Source: Blastocatellia bacterium (GTDB taxonomy: Bacteria > Acidobacteriota > Blastocatellia > Chloracidobacteriales > JADJPF01). Taken from it: DNA of 64,000 nt. Made by a program: the position numbers and the translations under genes. Position 1 is the stretch's first letter. Every line of letters starts with the position of its first letter. Below the pieces are notes generated by a model, which was not told the origin of the DNA, did no database searches, and saw only the letters and a program-made list of their open reading frames with translations. The stretch is taken from NCBI GenBank assembly GCA_016713405.1, contig JADJPF010000013.1, forward strand, positions 66,855 through 130,854. The letters are read 5' to 3'. This document shows, in pieces, positions 35,397-44,343 of this stretch.

Positions 35397-36940
35397 CACT
35401 TTAGAGCTTTTTTCTAGAATTAAGCCTATTGTTGGAGATGCCCTGTTTAATAAACAAATAATGTTTGTAGGTGATTTTAAAGATCCGGCTTTGATGGAAT
35501 ATTTTGTTTCCTGTGGTGTTACTAAGTATAGTCAGCTATTTGTTGAGCAAAAGCTTGATAGTTCAAAAGAGTTATTTTTTAGCACAGCAGAAAAATTATC
35601 TGATCGCCTAGAGTTAAATATCCAAACCAAAATTGTTTCTCAGGCACAAGAGCAAGATACAGATTTAATAATAGCTACAGGGGACTATCAAACTTATTTA
35701 CTAGTAAAAAAACTAGTGGTAAAATACCAAAAAACAGCAATTTTTTACCTCCTAATTAATAGTAGTGGCTTAGTATTTTTTCTACTACCAAATAGACTAG
35801 CTGAATTGCCAAAGTCCTTATTTGACGAAGCATTTAGCCAGCAAGATTATGATTTTTTAGCTAAACTTCACTTGAATAATATAATAGCAAATTATGCTAA
35901 AGGATTATTATTAGCTAAAACAAAATACATTCGAGAAGATATTGAAAATATAGTAAATAACCATGAGTGTTTATTAGTAGGACATTTAAGTTGGCCTTGG
36001 ACAGTGCAAATATTAGAAATAGAAGCTTTACCCAGTTTGCTAAGAAATTTATTAGTGCATAAACAAACAATAAATAGCTCTAGTTTAAGAGGGAAAACTT
36101 GTTTAATTGTTGGCTTAGGTAGTTTAGGAAGTGTTGTTGCAGAAAATTTAGCTCAACTTGGAGCAAATTTAATTTTAGTTGATGGTGAAACAGTAGAAGC
36201 AACTAATCCAATCCGTCAAATTTACCGACTAGATCAAGTAGCTATGCCTAAAGTAGTTGCTTGTGTAAAACAATTAACAAATTGCTTAAAAATAAATGGT
36301 GATTTTGATAACGAACAAAAGTTTTTTACCTATGGAAAAGCTATTTCAGCAGAAAATGATAGTATCTTAGCATTAGAACAGTTAATAGATAAGTATTCTC
36401 CAGATATTGCAATTCTTGCTACAGGAACTGCAACAGATCGCATTATTTCTCAAACCTTACGAGAAAAAGAAATTCCACAAATAATAGTAAGTTGTTACGC
36501 TAGAGCTAGGTTTTTTGAAGCAATTGTTATTGCTAATAAAACGTCGCCTTGTTTTGGCTGCATTAGAGGACACCTTTATTTAGGTGCAACCAAGTTTCAC
36601 TCCAGAACAATGCGCTCGCTATGTTAGCTCAGAACATGACTTGATGGCTGAACCAGCAACTAGAGTTGAGACAAGCCGAGCTTCAGATCTTGCGACACAT
36701 CTTGCTTGGGGATTGCTAAATTTGGCAGAAACTTCTTGGTTAGAGAGGGCTTTAGCCACAGATATGACATTTTTCTTAGGTGGTAACACGTCAGAAAAAC
36801 AAAAAGAGCAATGGGTTTACGATATTAAAATACCTGGGGAAGTAAAAATTTTTGGCTTAACAGATATTACTGGACGTGGAAATTATATTGAATGTTGGGA
36901 TTGTGGCCGGAAATTAGATGTAGTAGTAGAAATTTCTTAA
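35371..36940 (+). CDS. E1-like (ThiF/UBA) activating enzyme with inactive N-terminal Rossmann duplicate, one frameshift
   Basis: About 520 residues. The active adenylation domain starts near 240: GLGSLGS (248-254), D271 in ILVDGETV, ATNPIRQ with the Arg finger (279-283), DIAILATGT, then a C394-x2-C397 knuckle. A late CWDC completes a C4 zinc site. Residues 28-145 repeat the same layout in weaker form (QIMFVGDFKDPALMEYF; DLIIATGDYQTYLLVKKL) but lack GxGxxG, like the inactive half of eukaryotic E1. The frame slips near 36570-36590; the continuation is QPSFTPEQCARYVSSEHD. The E1 catalytic Cys is not certain; C375 or the EQC cysteine are candidates. It is the last gene of the operon. Confidence 0.82.
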
Positions 36941-37158
36941 ATATTGCAATGGAAATAACTTAGCTAATAGATATTTTAACTATTTAGTTGGTAAAAAGCA
37001 GGTGATTAATGCAAAGATTTACCTAGGTTATTAGCGTAAAAGCTTTAATGAATCTTTAATGTCAAGTTTATTAGTTATTTACGCCTATAGTGTTATCCTA
37101 GCTTTGTCAGAAAAATGACAAAAAGAGATTTAAGATTTATTGAAGGAGTTTAAGAATT

Positions 37159-37404
37159 ATGTCAAGAGTAAATTATGGAATATACAATGTAAACCTAACA
37201 AATCGTGAACGCGAAGTATTAGAGCTAATTGCCAGCGGTGCAACAAGTAAAGAAATTGGTACTCGGCTAAACATCAGCCACAAAACAGCAGAAGCACACA
37301 GAGAAAACATCAAGAAAAAGTTAGACATTCATACACTTGCAGAATTAGTTCGTTATGCTGTAGGAGCAGGGCTTGCACAACCAGTTTACCGTGCCAATCA
37401 GTAA
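37159..37404 (+). CDS. Stand-alone LuxR-type helix-turn-helix protein
   Basis: An 81-residue protein that is almost only a GerE/LuxR DNA-binding domain: LTNREREVLELIASGATSKEI, LNISHKTAEAHRENIKKKL and HTLAELVRYAVGAGL. There is no receiver or sensor domain. It may act as a constitutive regulator or bind through a partner. The Shine-Dalgarno GAAGGAG precedes the ATG. It lies 218 nt downstream of the E1 gene on the same strand, so it could be the end of that transcript or a separate unit. It is followed by a long-loop inverted repeat. Confidence 0.88.
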   Translation: MSRVNYGIYNVNLTNREREVLELIASGATSKEIGTRLNISHKTAEAHRENIKKKLDIHTLAELVRYAVGAGLAQPVYRANQ

Positions 37405-37725
37405 ACACAATTGAGCAACAAGTTATAGATAATTCAACTGTTAGTCCTCATACTAACCCATATATCGTTATAGTTACTAGGAAAAGGACGCTTTAGAAAA
37501 AATATTGTAAATATTAAGGAAAACCCTAGCTAAAGCGTCCAAAAACCCTATCACAGCAAAATCTACTAAATTAACTTACAAAATTTTCCCAAAAAACATC
37601 AGCAAAATTTATCTTTCATCTTCAGACCTAGCATTGACAAGTTTCTCCTATGAAGTATCATCAAAATATTATTTTCTAGTCCTGCAATCATAATAATTTA
37701 GATATGTTTTCTAGGAGAAATTTTT
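37405..37725. other. Non-coding gap with a long-loop inverted repeat
   Basis: There is no gene in these 321 bases. The main structure is GGACGCTTTAG (37486-37496) and CTAAAGCGTCC (37530-37540), an 11-bp perfect stem. Its 33-nt loop holds a nested small palindrome, AATATT-GTA-AATATT. The rest is AT-rich leader DNA of the M28 peptidase gene. Confidence 0.6.
37486..37540. repeat. 11-bp inverted repeat with nested hairpin
   Basis: GGACGCTTTAG / CTAAAGCGTCC surround a 33-nt loop that can itself pair (AATATT/AATATT). There is no clean T-tract after the stem (CAAAAACCC), so a classical plus-strand terminator is unlikely. On the minus strand the stem is followed by CTTTTCC. It may be a small structured RNA or a transcription-processing site. 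Confidence 0.45.
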
Positions 37726-39606
37726 ATGTCTAATCAGACTTCCTATCTTAAGAGATTTTTTTCAAAACGAGTTGCTTTTGTTTGGGTGACAATTCTAGCT
37801 ATTAGTTTTTGTACTTTAGTTGGTAGTTGGGTAAGTAGTGCAAACAATGATGATAAAGGTAATGATAAAGTTGTAGCTAGCACAGTTGCTCCAGTTGTTT
37901 CAACAGAGGAAATTAGCAAACATATAAAATATTTAGCTTCAGAGGAGTTACAAGGCCGACGTTCAGGAACGGTTGGTTGTGAAAAAGCAGCAGATTATAT
38001 TGTTAGTCAGTATAAGAAATATGGGCTAAAACCTGCTAATGGAGATAGCTTTTTCCAAGAATTTGAATTTATTGCAGGTGTAAAACATGGAGAAAAAACT
38101 AGCTTAAAAGCTAAAAATGATGCTGGCAGCAGTGATTTTAAGGCAGGACAAGATTTTCAAGCCTTTAATTTTTCTGCTAGTGGTTTAGCTGATGGTCAAA
38201 TAGTGTTAGCAGGTTATGGTATTAGCGCACCATCCCTAAATTATGATGATTATGCAAAAATAGATGTTAAAGACAAAATTGTTCTCCTACTTCCATTTAG
38301 TCCAGATGGTAGCAATATAAATGGAAAATTTGCTGATTATCTATCAGCTAGACGAAAAGCTTTAACCGCACGTGAAAAAGGTGCTAAAGCTGTAATTTTT
38401 ATTACTGAAGCTGATAGCTTAAAAGATTCACGTAGTAGAGATGATGGAAATTATTTGGACTCAGGAATTATTGCTCTAAAAGTCAGTAAAACAACTGCTA
38501 ATGAGCTATTAAAAACTACAGGTAAAACTTTGGATGAGCTACAAAAAGTTAGCACTGAAAAAGCTTTAGGAGAAAGCTTAAGCTTAAACACCTATTTAAC
38601 AATTAATACTGAAGTTATTCGTGAAGTAAAGAAAACTTATAATGTAGTTGGTTTGTTAGAAGGCACAGATGAAAAGCTAAAACAACAAGGTGTAGTTCTT
38701 GGCGCACATTATGATCATTTAGGTATGGGTGGAGCAGAATCTTTGGCTGCAACTGGTGAAGGAATCCATCATGGCGCAGATGATAACGCTTCAGGTGTTG
38801 CAGGACTTTTAGAACTAGCTCGCGTTTTAGGAGAAAGCCGCCAATCTTTACGTCGTAGCGTTGTTTTTGCTGCTTTTTCTGGTGAAGAATTAGGGTTACT
38901 AGGCTCTGCTCACTATGTCAATAAACAGCCCCTTTTCCCACTTAATCAAACCGTAGCAATGCTTAATATGGATATGATTGGGCGGATGAAAAGTGATAGT
39001 TTAGTGGTTGGCGGAATAGGAACTTCTCCACAATGGAAACCTATGGTTGAAGAGTTAAACCAAACACGTGGCTTTGTACTTAAATTGCAAGAAGATGGTT
39101 ATGGGCCAAGTGATCATTCTTCATTTTATGGAAAAGATATTCCTGTGCTATTTTTCTTTACTGGTGTACACGATGATTATCATAAACCTACAGACACAGC
39201 AGATCGAATTAATGTTGTTAGCGAACAAGCAGTAGTAACATTAGTTAGTGATATTACTAGGAAATTACTTACTCAAAATGAAAAGGTTGAGTTTACACGT
39301 GCCAAGGTTGAAGGCGAACGTCGGCAAATGAATAGTAGTTTTAGAGTTTATGTTGGTTCAGTGCCAGAATATGCTGAAAATCTTGAAGGTGTAAAACTTT
39401 CTGGTGTACGTCCGGGTAGTCCAGCAGAAAAAGCAGGCATAAAAAGTGGGGATGTTATTGTAGGTCTTGCAGGTAAAACAATTAAAAGTGTCTATGACTA
39501 CACTTATGTTTTACAAGAACTAAAACCTAATGAAACAATAGAAGTAATAGTCCTAAGAGATGGACAAAAAGTTACTTTACAACTTACTCCTACCCCAAGA
39601 CAATAA
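37726..39606 (+). CDS. Exported M28 aminopeptidase with PA and PDZ domains
   Basis: A 626-residue exported zinc peptidase. The signal segment is at about 14-37. A PA-like insert lies near 150-290. The M28 core has LGAHYDHLG (first His-Asp), HHGADDNASGVAG (bridging Asp), FSGEELGLLGS (catalytic Glu-Glu), MLNMDMIGR (Asp ligand) and the final His in HDDYHKPTDTAD. A C-terminal PDZ domain (about 540-625) shows GVRPGSPAEKAGIKSGDVI. Such enzymes trim N-terminal residues of peptides in the periplasm or outside the cell. It has a leader of over 300 nt and is monocistronic with a terminator. Confidence 0.93.
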   Translation: MSNQTSYLKRFFSKRVAFVWVTILAISFCTLVGSWVSSANNDDKGNDKVVASTVAPVVSTEEISKHIKYLASEELQGRRSGTVGCEKAADYIVSQYKKYGLKPANGDSFFQEFEFIAGVKHGEKTSLKAKNDAGSSDFKAGQDFQAFNFSASGLADGQIVLAGYGISAPSLNYDDYAKIDVKDKIVLLLPFSPDGSNINGKFADYLSARRKALTAREKGAKAVIFITEADSLKDSRSRDDGNYLDSGIIALKVSKTTANELLKTTGKTLDELQKVSTEKALGESLSLNTYLTINTEVIREVKKTYNVVGLLEGTDEKLKQQGVVLGAHYDHLGMGGAESLAATGEGIHHGADDNASGVAGLLELARVLGESRQSLRRSVVFAAFSGEELGLLGSAHYVNKQPLFPLNQTVAMLNMDMIGRMKSDSLVVGGIGTSPQWKPMVEELNQTRGFVLKLQEDGYGPSDHSSFYGKDIPVLFFFTGVHDDYHKPTDTADRINVVSEQAVVTLVSDITRKLLTQNEKVEFTRAKVEGERRQMNSSFRVYVGSVPEYAENLEGVKLSGVRPGSPAEKAGIKSGDVIVGLAGKTIKSVYDYTYVLQELKPNETIEVIVLRDGQKVTLQLTPTPRQ

Positions 39607-39618
39607 ATAGTTTTCTTT

Positions 39619-39651
39619 AAAGGCAAGGACTAGAAACCTTGCCTTAATTTA
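39619..39651 (+). terminator. Terminator after the M28 peptidase
   Basis: AAGGCAAGG (39620-39628) and CCTTGCCTT (39637-39645) form a perfect 9-bp stem with an 8-nt loop, followed by AATTTATT. It lies 13 nt after the stop. Confidence 0.65.
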
Positions 39652-39663
39652 TTATAAAAAGCT

Positions 39664-40080
39664 ATGTTACAAACTTTTTTGCTGCAAGTAGAAAATACGC
39701 AACAATTAACATTAGAAGCTAGCCCAATAGTTAATTATCTTCCAATTATTTTGCTACTAGTGATCGCTATTGCTTTTCCTGTAATAGCATTAACTGTTTC
39801 TAGTTTTTTACGTCGAACAGTTTTTGACACTGCAAAATTAACAGCTTATGAATGTGGTAATGACCCAATTGGTGATGCTAGGGAACGTTACTCTGTCCGC
39901 TATTACTTAATTGCAATGCTTTTTTTGATTTTTGATGTAGAGACAATATTTTTATTTCCCTGGGCAATTATTTATGACAAGTTAGCAATTTTTGGTTTGA
40001 TTGAAATATTAATTTTCTTAGGTATTTTAATTGTAGGTTATTACTATGCATGGAAAAAAGGTGCTTTAGAATGGGTGTAA
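39664..40080 (+). CDS. nuoA: NADH-quinone oxidoreductase subunit A
   Basis: A 138-residue membrane subunit of complex I, at the junction of the membrane arm and quinone site. Three membrane helices are at about 27-50, 82-102 and 108-130. The family signature YECGNDPIGDARERYSVRYY and the FDVETIFLFPWA motif are intact. Length is normal. No other nuo gene is adjacent. The preceding gene is a peptidase, and a terminator hairpin overlaps the nuoA stop, so this nuoA stands alone. Either nuo genes are scattered in this genome or this is an extra copy. Confidence 0.95.
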   Translation: MLQTFLLQVENTQQLTLEASPIVNYLPIILLLVIAIAFPVIALTVSSFLRRTVFDTAKLTAYECGNDPIGDARERYSVRYYLIAMLFLIFDVETIFLFPWAIIYDKLAIFGLIEILIFLGILIVGYYYAWKKGALEWV

Positions 40081-40097
40081 GCTAAAGCACCTTTTTC
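40055..40097. terminator. Terminator overlapping the nuoA stop codon
   Basis: AAAAAGGTGCTTTA (about 40055-40068) and TAAAGCACCTTTTT (40083-40096) form a 14-bp stem that includes the last codons of nuoA. The T-run sits on the plus strand and the A-run on the other side, so it can serve both convergent genes. Confidence 0.7.
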
Positions 40098-40117
40098 TTA
40101 ATAAAATAGCTTTTTTG

Positions 40118-40501
40118 TTAGTAAGATGTCTTATAACGCGCACTACCAAAAGCTAAAATAGGGAAGAAGACTATAGGTAATAGTAGTAGTCCTATTCCAA
40201 AAAGCGCATCTTTACCAAATTTTTTGGCTAGTTCTATATCCAAAAGTATAAAAGCAATCGCATTGACAAATGGTAGAAAGAAAAGAACTATCCACCAGAT
40301 GGGTTTTTCAACTATTTCTAATAAAACAATTAGATTATAGATAGGAATAATTGCTGCCCAACCAGGCTTACCTGCTTTGTCAAATATCTTCCACATAGAA
40401 GCTATCATTACAACAACTAATGCTAATGCAACTACGGCAAACACTAATCCAAATAAACCGGCTATCAATCCGCCAGCTACTGCTCCGCCATCACTTTCCA
40501 T
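40118..40501 (-). CDS. DUF5684 family membrane protein
   Basis: A 127-residue integral membrane protein with about three or four helices. After a glycine/alanine-rich first helix comes the DUF5684 signature WKIFDKAGKPGWAAIIPIYN, then LLEIVEKPIWW, a KKFGKDALFGIGLLLLPIVF segment and a closing FGSARYKTSY. The family is small, widespread and uncharacterised; some members are fused to signal peptidase-like proteins. It is convergent with nuoA. A Shine-Dalgarno AAGGAGT lies before the ATG. Confidence 0.78.
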   Translation of the reverse strand: MESDGGAVAGGLIAGLFGLVFAVVALALVVVMIASMWKIFDKAGKPGWAAIIPIYNLIVLLEIVEKPIWWIVLFFLPFVNAIAFILLDIELAKKFGKDALFGIGLLLLPIVFFPILAFGSARYKTSY

Positions 40502-40869
40502 ATAAATACTCCTTTATATAAAGGTTAAAAATTAAAGGTTTAGGATGCCAAGAACTGGTTTTGATTTTATTACCTTAGCTAAAAAAAAGAAACACATTAT
40601 TTATAAGATAATTTTTCTAGGAAGTTAGCTGAAGATATAAACTGCTTATTTTAGAATAGTTTCTTTGGATATTTTAGATTTAATAATTTTGCTGTAAAGA
40701 ATATTTAAGTTTATTATATTAGAAACAAAAACAAAGTGATCTCAAATACTTAGCAAAAAATATTTGTTTTAGATCTCCAACTTTTCTAGGTTGCCTTTTT
40801 GCTAGTTGGCTGCTAAGTTTAAGCTATATAAACCTAATTTTTGCATATTGGTGAGAGGAGGTAAAAGAC
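40502..40869. other. Intergenic AT-rich region without a recognisable gene
   Basis: These 368 bases separate two divergent genes. They are strongly AT-rich and contain promoter-like A/T tracts but no clean -35/-10 pair. They end in the strong Shine-Dalgarno GAGAGGAGGT of the next gene. I see no RNA gene or long repeat. Confidence 0.5.
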
Positions 40870-42003
40870 TTGAACAAAATAGTAAAGATCTCTTTCTGCC
40901 TGATATTAGTCACTTTACTTTTTCCTGCCGCTAATGCAATGGCACAAAAGTCATTAGATGGTGAAGAAGTTAGTCCAAGTAGTCAAGAGAAAAAGCCAAA
41001 AAAGTCTGTTGGCAAAAGTTTAGATGACAGTGGTGCAGCTAGTAAAGTGTCTAGTGGAGGTAAAAATTTAGATGATGTTGGCAAAACTGTTTCTAGCGAT
41101 GTTCGGCCAGAAATTAAAACTAAAACAGAAAACTTAATTCGCATTGGCCCTGCTGCTCCAGAAAAAGTTAGTCCAATCCCCCATAGAAATAATAGTAAAG
41201 ATCGCAAAGATAAGCCTACTAATCCACCTAAAGAAATAGTAGAAGTAGAAAAAGATCCAGGCCCAGAATACCCAGAAGTGGTTAACATTGCAGGCGGCAC
41301 TTTTGCAATGGGTTCAACCGATGGACAGGAAAATGAGTCTCCCATTCATGAAGTATCTTTGTCTGCTTTTGAAATTAGTAAATATGAAATTACTAATCAT
41401 CAATTCCGTATTTTTGTTAAAGCAACAAATTATAAGACTTCAGCAGAAGAAGAGGGTTCAGAGCAAACCTGGAAAAGCTATGCAATCAATGGACGAGGCA
41501 AATATCCAGTAGTATATATTACTTATAAAGATGCAATGGCTTACTGTAATTGGCTTTCTGGTGTAACTAAACAAAATTATAGACTCCCAACAGAAGCAGA
41601 ATGGGAATATGCTGCTCGTGGAGGAACAAATCAAACTTATCCATGGGGAAATCAATTAGAAGTTAGTAAAGCTAATTATGCTTATGATGATAGCCGAAAG
41701 GCTTATGCTGAGCCTATTTTAGACTTCTTAAAACCTGTTGGTAGTTATGAACCAAACAAATTTGGTTTATATGATGTAGTTGGTAATGTTGCAGAATGGT
41801 GTTTTGATGGCTATAAGGCTGATTTTTATAAAGAAAGCCCTACTAAAGATCCAATTTGTATTGTTGAAAGTAGTGCTAAAGTAGTACGTGGTAGCGGTTG
41901 GATGAGTACAGAAAATTATTGCGGTATTACTTTTCGTAAAAATCAACCAGGTGCTTATAAATCATCCTCACTAGGTTTTAGAGTAGTACGGGTTCTTAAT
42001 TAA
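40870..42003 (+). CDS. Exported formylglycine-generating enzyme/sulfatase-modifying factor family protein
   Basis: A 377-residue protein. A signal peptide (about 1-25, ANAMA-Q) is followed by a low-complexity linker with two SLD(D/G) repeats, and then the FGE-sulfatase domain (about 138-376). Recognisable parts are GGTFAMGSTDGQENE, YPVVYITYKDAMAYCNWL, YRLPTEAEWEYAARGG, YPWGN, LYDVVGNVAEWCFDG and the end LGFRVVR. True FGE needs a paired active-site cysteine that I cannot confirm. Most such bacterial proteins are of unknown role. The start is TTG with GAGGAGGT 8 nt upstream. A terminator follows the stop. Confidence 0.85.
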   Translation: MNKIVKISFCLILVTLLFPAANAMAQKSLDGEEVSPSSQEKKPKKSVGKSLDDSGAASKVSSGGKNLDDVGKTVSSDVRPEIKTKTENLIRIGPAAPEKVSPIPHRNNSKDRKDKPTNPPKEIVEVEKDPGPEYPEVVNIAGGTFAMGSTDGQENESPIHEVSLSAFEISKYEITNHQFRIFVKATNYKTSAEEEGSEQTWKSYAINGRGKYPVVYITYKDAMAYCNWLSGVTKQNYRLPTEAEWEYAARGGTNQTYPWGNQLEVSKANYAYDDSRKAYAEPILDFLKPVGSYEPNKFGLYDVVGNVAEWCFDGYKADFYKESPTKDPICIVESSAKVVRGSGWMSTENYCGITFRKNQPGAYKSSSLGFRVVRVLN

Positions 42004-42009
42004 TTTAAT

Positions 42010-42050
42010 TTAACCGCTATGAATCTTGAGTTTATAGCGGTTAAATTTTA
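42010..42050 (+). terminator. Terminator after the FGE-like gene
   Basis: TTAACCGCTAT (42010-42020) and ATAGCGGTTAA (about 42034-42044) form an 11-bp perfect stem followed by ATTTTAAAG. It begins 7 nt after the stop. Confidence 0.65.
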
Positions 42051-42182
42051 AAGAAAATTATTAATATTTTAAGTTTTGACCAAGTAATGTTACTTGTTTT
42101 CCTATCTAAATCTGTAAATTTTCTATAATTTTGTAGACAATCAAGCGAAAAGTGCTAGCATCCAAACCTAGCTATTTGGATA

Positions 42183-43220
42183 ATGCTAAGCAGCATGACT
42201 CAGTCACCAACAATCAATAAATTAAAAATCAAATATTATTTGAAACTATTCAAAACTTTTTGTCAGTTAAGCCTAGTTTTTAGTGTTATTGCAACATTAG
42301 CAATTAGCTCTTTTTCACAAAAAAATAAAGCTATTGATGTAAGAATAGTTTATGAAAAAGGTGAAAATGAGCGAATTTTAATCGGCGACCATTTAAAGCT
42401 AGTAGCAATAGTTTTACATAATATTGGTGAGGAATTTGAGCTAAAGCTAGATAAAGACAAGTTAAAAGCTTTTGAAATTGTTGGCAGTCCTGTAAAACAA
42501 ACACAAATTTTAGATGGATTTGTAGCTAGAACACAAATTGAAGTTAAATTGATAGCTTTTCAAATAGGTAAAATCTCTATTCCTCCATTGTTAGCTGTAA
42601 GTAATTATAATGAGCAATTGCAAAGTAGTCCTTTAGAAATTGAGGTTCAAGCCTTAACCAAAGCTGAAGAAAAACAGATTAAAGATATAAAGCTAATACA
42701 ATCTGCTCCAAGTAATGGGTGGTTAGAACCCTTATTTATAGGCTTGCTAATTACTGCAACAGCCTTTTATCTTACTTTTCGCTTTTTAGACCCTTATTTT
42801 AATAAATTGGTAATAGCTTATTGGCAAAGATTTTTTCCTCCACAAGTAAACAATGAACTACAAACTATCTTAAAAACAGAATCTTTAGAAGATGAAATCA
42901 TTAATAAATTAAAAGTGTTGGTAGAAACAGACTTAATTTACAGGGATATAAAAGCTTTTCATGTAAAACTAGCGGAAATTATGCTTTCCTATGCAGTTAA
43001 ACGTTATGGAGTAGCTAGCCAAGAATATACTACTACAGAGCTTTTAGCACTTTTTGAACAAAAGTCAGTTCCAAATATTATCAAAAACACTTTTGAGCAG
43101 ATTTTAACAAACTGTGATTTAGTAAAATTTGCTCAGTTTCAAGTGGAAATAAACATTACTAAACAAAATATTAACCGAGCTATAGAGTTATTTAAGTCAC
43201 TCAATTATAGAGCTAAATAA
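42183..43220 (+). CDS. BatD-like membrane protein of the Bat/MoxR cluster
   Basis: A 345-residue protein. A signal anchor (about 22-46) is followed by a beta-sandwich region resembling the BatD/oxygen-tolerance domain: LIGDHLKLVAIVLHNIGEEF, then FQIGKISIPPL. A second membrane helix lies near 182-200, and a helical cytosolic tail follows. Its stop is 1 nt before the start of the VWA gene, so the two are translationally coupled. In aerotolerance clusters BatD-type proteins sit with VWA proteins and a MoxR ATPase, as here. ATG codons at 42183 and 42195 are both possible starts. Confidence 0.6.
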   Translation: MLSSMTQSPTINKLKIKYYLKLFKTFCQLSLVFSVIATLAISSFSQKNKAIDVRIVYEKGENERILIGDHLKLVAIVLHNIGEEFELKLDKDKLKAFEIVGSPVKQTQILDGFVARTQIEVKLIAFQIGKISIPPLLAVSNYNEQLQSSPLEIEVQALTKAEEKQIKDIKLIQSAPSNGWLEPLFIGLLITATAFYLTFRFLDPYFNKLVIAYWQRFFPPQVNNELQTILKTESLEDEIINKLKVLVETDLIYRDIKAFHVKLAEIMLSYAVKRYGVASQEYTTTELLALFEQKSVPNIIKNTFEQILTNCDLVKFAQFQVEINITKQNINRAIELFKSLNYRAK

Positions 43221-43221
43221 A

Positions 43222-44229
43222 ATGTTAGATTTTCAATTTCGAGAAAGCCAATATTTATATCTATTAGTAGCATTGTTGCCGCTAGTGTGGCTTTTTTATT
43301 GGCTAATTGAGCGACGCAAAATAGCTTTAATTAGTTTAATGGGTGATGCTGCTATTGATAGAGCAAAGCGGTTAACTTTTTATTATAGATTTAGAGCTAG
43401 TTTAGCTTTGCTTGCTATTGTATTTATTATAATAGCTTTAGCTCGTCCTCAATGGGGACAATCCCAACAACGTATAGAAGTTAAAGGTGCAGATATTATT
43501 CTTGCTATAGATGTTTCTTTAAGTATGTTAGCTAGTGATGAACCACCATCACGCCTAGCACGAGCGCGAAGACTTTGCATAGATTTAATAGAACAATTAG
43601 CAGGAAATAGAATTGGAATAATTGCTTTTGCTGGAAATAATGCTGCATTAATGCCACTTACTTTAGATAAATCCGCTTTAGAAACTTTTATTGATGCCGT
43701 AGATGTGCAAATAACAAATAACTCTACAACGGCAATAGAACAGGCCATTAATCAAGCAACAAAAAGTTTAACTCTTGCTGGTAAAGCAGCAAAAGTTTTA
43801 ATAATTATTTCTGATGGTGAACAACAAAGCGACGATCCAGAGAGTGCAATTAGCCAGGCGGCTAAAGAAGCAGCTAACAATGGTATATTTATTTTATCTG
43901 TTGGAGTTGGCTCAATTGAAGGAAGCAAAATTCCACTAGATAATATTGGTAAAGCAGGTTTTAAGCTAGACCAGTAAAGTCGTCCAGTTATTACTAAATT
44001 ACAAGAAAATCTGCTTCAACTTGCTGCTAATGAAACGGGTGGAAACTATTTGCATGTTCAAGCAAATGCTAGTGAAGTAAAAGAAATTACTAGCTTTATA
44101 GAGAAATTAAACTCAGGTGAAATTACTAGTTTTGTTTTACAAGAGCGGGAAGAAAAATTTCAATATTTTTTGGCTATTGCCGCATTACTGGTTTTAGGAG
44201 ATTTGTTTTTATTGGGCTATCGTACTTAA
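43222..44229 (+). CDS. BatA/BatB-type VWA membrane protein with an in-frame stop codon
   Basis: About 335 codons. Two membrane helices at the N-terminus (about 10-30 and 54-75) are followed by a VWA domain with an intact MIDAS: DVSLSMLAS (DxSxS), the Thr region in LMPLTLDK and ISDGEQQ. The frame is interrupted by TAA at codon 252 (43975-43977) and then continues in the same frame with SRPVITKLQENLLQLAANETGG and a last membrane helix to 44229. The continuation is conserved BatA/B sequence, so the stop is a point change or base-call error. A single T-for-A or T-for-C change explains it. Confidence 0.8.
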
Positions 44230-44343
44230 CTAGGTTTTAAGCTACAATTATTTGGCTAGGGAACAAATTTCTTATCTTGGTGTCTGAAGCATTAAGCATT
44301 TATTTTACAACTAATTATTAAGTTTTTAGGTAAGGAGAATAAC

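Noticed and set aside
34450..36940. Programmed frameshifting in the JAB and E1 genes
   Set aside because: The breaks lack slippery heptamers with downstream structure and match the homopolymer-type indels seen in unrelated genes across the window.
37026..37158. TTGTCA-type promoter elements before the LuxR HTH gene
   Set aside because: CTTTGTCAGAAAAATGACAAAAAG contains a palindrome TTGTCA/TGACAA that could be an operator, but the evidence is too thin to list.
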